From: Holophagae bacterium
GTDB taxonomy: Bacteria > Acidobacteriota > Thermoanaerobaculia > Thermoanaerobaculales > Sulfomarinibacteraceae
Direction: 5' to 3'
Length of the DNA stretch: 7,173 nucleotides
Assembly: GCA_030609785.1 (NCBI GenBank)
Contig: JAUWTC010000127.1
Span: 1-7,173, forward strand
How positions within the stretch are numbered: position 1 is the first letter of the stretch; every line of letters starts with the position of its first letter. The notes beneath the pieces are model-generated. The model did not search any database. It was not told where the DNA came from and was given only the letters and a program-made list of their open reading frames with translations. Position numbers and translations under genes: made by a program. Below are positions 5,773-7,173 of the stretch, one piece after another.

Positions 5773-6401
5773 GATCGCCACGCCTCGACCAGGGCAAGGA
5801 CCCGGCCGAAGACCTCATCCTCGGACCCGGTCGCATCGACGACCCGAATCCGTTCCGGCACCGCCTGAGCCAGACGGAGGAAGGCCTGGCGGATCTCACG
5901 GTGGAACGCCAAGGGTTCTTCATCGAGCCGGCTGGCCGACCCTTCGGCGGCGTTCCGCCCGTGGGCCCGGCCGATGGCCTCATCGGGGTCGAGGTCGAAG
6001 ACCAGCGTCAGATCAGGTTCCAATCCGCCGGTGGCCATGATGTTGAGCTGTCGAACGACTGCCGCACCCAGGCCCCTGACGAAACCCTGGTACACCGTCG
6101 ACGAATCGGCAAAGCGATCGGCCAAGACGACGGCGCCCCGCTCGAGCGCCGGGCGGATCAGGCCTTCGACGTGATCGTGCCGCGCTGCTTCAAGTAGAAA
6201 AAGCTCGGTCATGCCGTCGGGTTCCAAACCCGGATCGAGCAGAATATTTCGAATCACCTCGGCAATCGGCGTCCCTCCGGGCTCACGGGTGACGACCACC
6301 TCTCGACCCTGGTCCCGAAAACGCTGGGCCAATCGCTCCATCTGGGTACTCTTCCCCGTTCCCTCGCCGCCCTCAAACGTGATCAGAATGCCGTCTGACA
6401 T
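5769..6401 (-). CDS. tmk: Thymidylate kinase (dTMP kinase)
   Basis: The protein has 210 residues, normal for the family. Walker A is GGEGTGKST at 11-19, TREPGGT lies at 38-44, the DRF motif is at 95-97 in LADRFADSSTVYQG, and the LID region spans about 144-165 (GRAHGRNAAEG onward). Glutamate rather than arginine in the P-loop suggests the E. coli-like type with catalytic arginines in the LID. It phosphorylates dTMP to dTDP using ATP in the cytoplasm, the last specific step toward dTTP. It shares four bases (ATGA) with holB, so nucleotide supply and clamp loading are translated together. No Shine-Dalgarno sequence precedes ATG 6401, and a perfect -10 box lies almost on it, which points to a leaderless mRNA. 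Confidence 0.96.
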   Translation of the reverse strand: MSDGILITFEGGEGTGKSTQMERLAQRFRDQGREVVVTREPGGTPIAEVIRNILLDPGLEPDGMTELFLLEAARHDHVEGLIRPALERGAVVLADRFADSSTVYQGFVRGLGAAVVRQLNIMATGGLEPDLTLVFDLDPDEAIGRAHGRNAAEGSASRLDEEPLAFHREIRQAFLRLAQAVPERIRVVDATGSEDEVFGRVLALVEAWRS

Positions 6402-6409
6402 GAGAGAAG

Positions 6410-6415
6410 ATTATA
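6410..6415 (-). promoter_or_regulatory. -10 box (TATAAT) giving a predicted leaderless tmk-holB transcript
   Basis: TATAAT is perfect and only 8 nt (CTTCTCTC) lie between it and the tmk ATG. Transcription would start about 0-4 nt before the start codon. The intervening bases are pyrimidines and cannot act as a Shine-Dalgarno sequence. The -35 region is GC-rich without a clear TTGACA-like element. Confidence 0.6.
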
Positions 6416-6542
6416 CCCGAGGCCCGGGGCCACGCCCGGAAACCACGAGCGCCCCCTCCAACGGGGCGTGCGGGGTCAGGCCTTCTTCACCGGGCAGTCC
6501 TCCCGAAACCGGTGCCGTTGCGAAGAATGCCTGATCTGGACG

Positions 6543-6587
6543 TTGTGGACAGTCCACGGAGTCCACTCCGTCCACAATGTCCATCTT
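6543..6587 (+). repeat. GTCCACNNN nonamer array with an inverted 5' arm
   Basis: GTCCACGGA, GTCCACTCC, GTCCACAAT and GTCCATCTT start at 6552, 6561, 6570 and 6579, an exact 9-nt period. TTGTGGAC at 6543-6550 is a perfect complement of GTCCACAA at 6570-6577, and its GTGGAC part can pair with any full unit. GGAGT and ACTCC inside form a further small inverted repeat. Confidence 0.75.
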
Positions 6588-6699
6588 TAGGGCTTGGTGC
6601 AGGCGCAGATTCAGCCTCGGCGACAGGAGCAACCGGCAGCGACCCGTGAAGCCATCGTCGGCGTGAGATCCGTCCGGGTCGCGTACAAATTCCCTCCCT

Positions 6700-6740
6700 C
6701 TTTGCGCTCCTTCGCGCTCTTCGCGTCTTGGCGGTTCAAT
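6700..6740 (+). repeat. CTTNGCGN octamer array capped by TTCAAT (copy 3)
   Basis: The units CTTTGCGCTC, CTTCGCGCT, CTTCGCGT and CTTGGCGG are followed by TTCAATTGCC. It shares 31 of 32 bases with copy 2 (6716-6747 against 4782-4813), 1.9 kb away and in the same orientation. Confidence 0.75.
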
Positions 6741-6750
6741 TGCCTTCCCT

Positions 6751-6782
6751 CTTCGACTCTTCGACCCTTTGACTCTTCGACC
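6751..6782 (+). repeat. Four tandem octamers CTTCGACT/CTTCGACC next to a promoter
   Basis: CTTCGACT, CTTCGACC, CTTTGACT and CTTCGACC start at 6751, 6759, 6767 and 6775, at exact 8-nt spacing with no gaps. The array ends just before the extended -10 box at 6784 and so occupies the -35 region and upstream of the dehydrogenase promoter. Confidence 0.75.
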
Positions 6783-6783
6783 T

Positions 6784-6792
6784 TGCTAGAAT
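6784..6792 (+). promoter_or_regulatory. Extended -10 promoter of the 3-hydroxyacyl-CoA dehydrogenase gene
   Basis: TGCTAGAAT contains TGn followed by TAGAAT (5 of 6 to consensus). TTGACT at 6769 is a good -35 box but only 12 nt away, too close for normal use, so the TGn extension may compensate. Predicted start near 6799. Confidence 0.5.
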
Positions 6793-6800
6793 GATCGTCC

Positions 6801-6836
6801 GACCGCGGCAAAGCGGTCATCTCCGCGCCCGCGGAG
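6801..6836 (+). promoter_or_regulatory. Two tandem hairpins in the 5' leader
   Basis: GACCGC (6801-6806) pairs with GCGGTC (6813-6818) around GGCAAA. CTCCGC (6821-6826) pairs with GCGGAG (6831-6836) around GCCC. The first would sit at the mRNA 5' end. The second takes in the first part of the purine tract but leaves AAAGGGG (6842-6848) free. Confidence 0.5.
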
Positions 6837-6841
6837 AGGAG

Positions 6842-6848
6842 AAAGGGG
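6842..6848 (+). promoter_or_regulatory. Ribosome-binding site of the dehydrogenase gene
   Basis: AAAGGGG lies 5 nt before ATG 6854 and is preceded by AGGAG at 6837-6841. The two overlapping purine stretches support this start. Confidence 0.65.
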
Positions 6849-6853
6849 ACATT

Positions 6854-7173
6854 ATGAGCAAGAGCGGACTGAAGAAGATCGGCGTCATCGGCATCGGGAC
6901 CATGGGCAACGGCATCGCCCAGGTCGCCGCACAGAGCGGTTTTGAAGTCGTCATCACGGACATCAACGCCGAGGTGCTCGCCAAGGGCATGAGCAACATG
7001 AGCCGGTCTCTCGACCGACTGGTCAAGGCCTACGCCAAGAGCGAAGGGGCCAAGGGAATCACGGCAGAGGCCAAGGACGAGGCCCTGGGCCGCCTCTCAA
7101 CCACCACCGAACTGGCCGACCTGGTTTCGTGCGATCTGATCATCGAGGCGGCGCCGGAAATTCCGGAACTCAA
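6854..7173 (+). CDS. 3-hydroxyacyl-CoA (3-hydroxybutyryl-CoA) dehydrogenase, N-terminal part, runs off the right edge
   Basis: 106 codons are visible. KKIGVIGIGTMGNGIAQVAAQSG contains the NAD-binding Rossmann glycine motif GxGxMGxGIAQ at about residues 13-23, with the usual first alanine of GAGTMG replaced by isoleucine. VVITDIN (32-38) ends the second strand, where the acidic D36 would bind the NAD ribose. LIIEAAPE near 98-105 matches the conserved IEA(x)E stretch. The family oxidises (S)-3-hydroxyacyl-CoA with NAD+, in beta-oxidation or, in reverse, butyrate/PHB-type pathways. The sequence after the Rossmann motif (LVKAYAKSEG, then GRLSTTTEL) fits stand-alone Hbd/PaaH enzymes better than the large FadB fusion, but the C-terminal half is not visible. 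The start is supported by a strong ribosome-binding site and promoter. Confidence 0.93.
   Translation, partial: MSKSGLKKIGVIGIGTMGNGIAQVAAQSGFEVVITDINAEVLAKGMSNMSRSLDRLVKAYAKSEGAKGITAEAKDEALGRLSTTTELADLVSCDLIIEAAPEIPEL

Larger units (their letters stand above)
6402..6853. other. Repeat-rich divergent intergenic region between tmk and the acyl-CoA dehydrogenase gene
   Basis: This 452-bp gap has no convincing gene. It holds the tmk -10 box, a hairpin at 6450-6468 (CGCCCC/GGGGCG around 7 nt), a GTCCAC nonamer array (6543-6587), a TTCAAT-capped octamer array (6700-6740), a CTTCGACY octamer array (6751-6782), and the promoter and leader of the plus-strand gene. Between 6590 and 6699 I see nothing recognisable. 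Confidence 0.7.

Noticed and set aside
5116..6040. Long plus-strand open frames opposite holB and tmk
   Set aside because: They are antisense to two genes with full family motifs; their translations are low-complexity R/P/S/G-rich strings.
6450..6468. CGCCCC/GGGGCG hairpin upstream of tmk
   Set aside because: A 6-bp stem of pure G/C is common by chance in this GC-rich stretch, has no T-tract, and lies too far from the tmk start to assign a role; it is mentioned only within the gap description.
6411..6632. Minus-strand 73-codon frame upstream of tmk
   Set aside because: It translates the GTCCAC array (MDIVDGVDSVDC) and has no recognisable domain; its stop overlaps the tmk -10 box.
4730..6782. 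Possible CRISPR array
   Set aside because: The units are 7-9 nt with no spacers of unique sequence and no cas genes are present.

Overview
The window looks like a high-GC bacterial chromosome, most likely Acidobacteriota (Thermoanaerobaculia- or Holophagae-like). That placement is an inference. It rests on the N-terminus of a Hanks-type kinase joined to a WD40 tail ending in GWETVPTW, a conserved small-protein/nucleotidyltransferase pair, and many short-period intergenic arrays. No rRNA, tRNA or CRISPR array is visible.

Layout. Positions 1-1096 (minus) hold a Fic-family AMPylase with an N-terminal DUF4172-like region, an SxxxEG auto-inhibitory motif, an intact HPFEDGNGR catalytic loop and a C-terminal winged HTH. 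Its 3' end runs off the left edge. Its upstream region carries two copies of a 23-bp palindrome on either side of a possible -10 box. Divergent from it, 1351-2074 (plus) is a collapsed serine/threonine kinase-WD40 gene: the first ~92 codons of a kinase domain join, out of frame, the last WD40 repeats. Next come two plus-strand genes overlapping at ATGA (2137-2400 and 2397-2990): a small helical protein and a Pol-beta-superfamily nucleotidyltransferase, a toxin-antitoxin-like arrangement. Fic, the broken kinase and this pair give the left 3 kb an accessory-region character.

Convergent to the pair, 3011-4444 (minus) encodes a cobalamin-binding-type radical SAM protein of unknown substrate. A 410-bp gap (4445-4854) follows, full of periodic repeats and hairpins. 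Then come the housekeeping genes tmk and holB, a minus-strand operon (6401 to 4855) coupled by ATGA. tmk appears leaderless: a perfect TATAAT lies 8 nt before its ATG and there is no Shine-Dalgarno sequence. A second repeat-rich gap (6402-6853) leads to the 5' part of a plus-strand 3-hydroxyacyl-CoA dehydrogenase gene (6854 to the right edge), with an extended -10 promoter and two tandem leader hairpins.

The most noteworthy features are the paired fic operator-like palindromes, the kinase-WD40 deletion scar, the small-protein/nucleotidyltransferase couple, and the intergenic arrays with 7-, 8- and 9-nt periods, several capped by TTCAAT and some forming inverted pairs.
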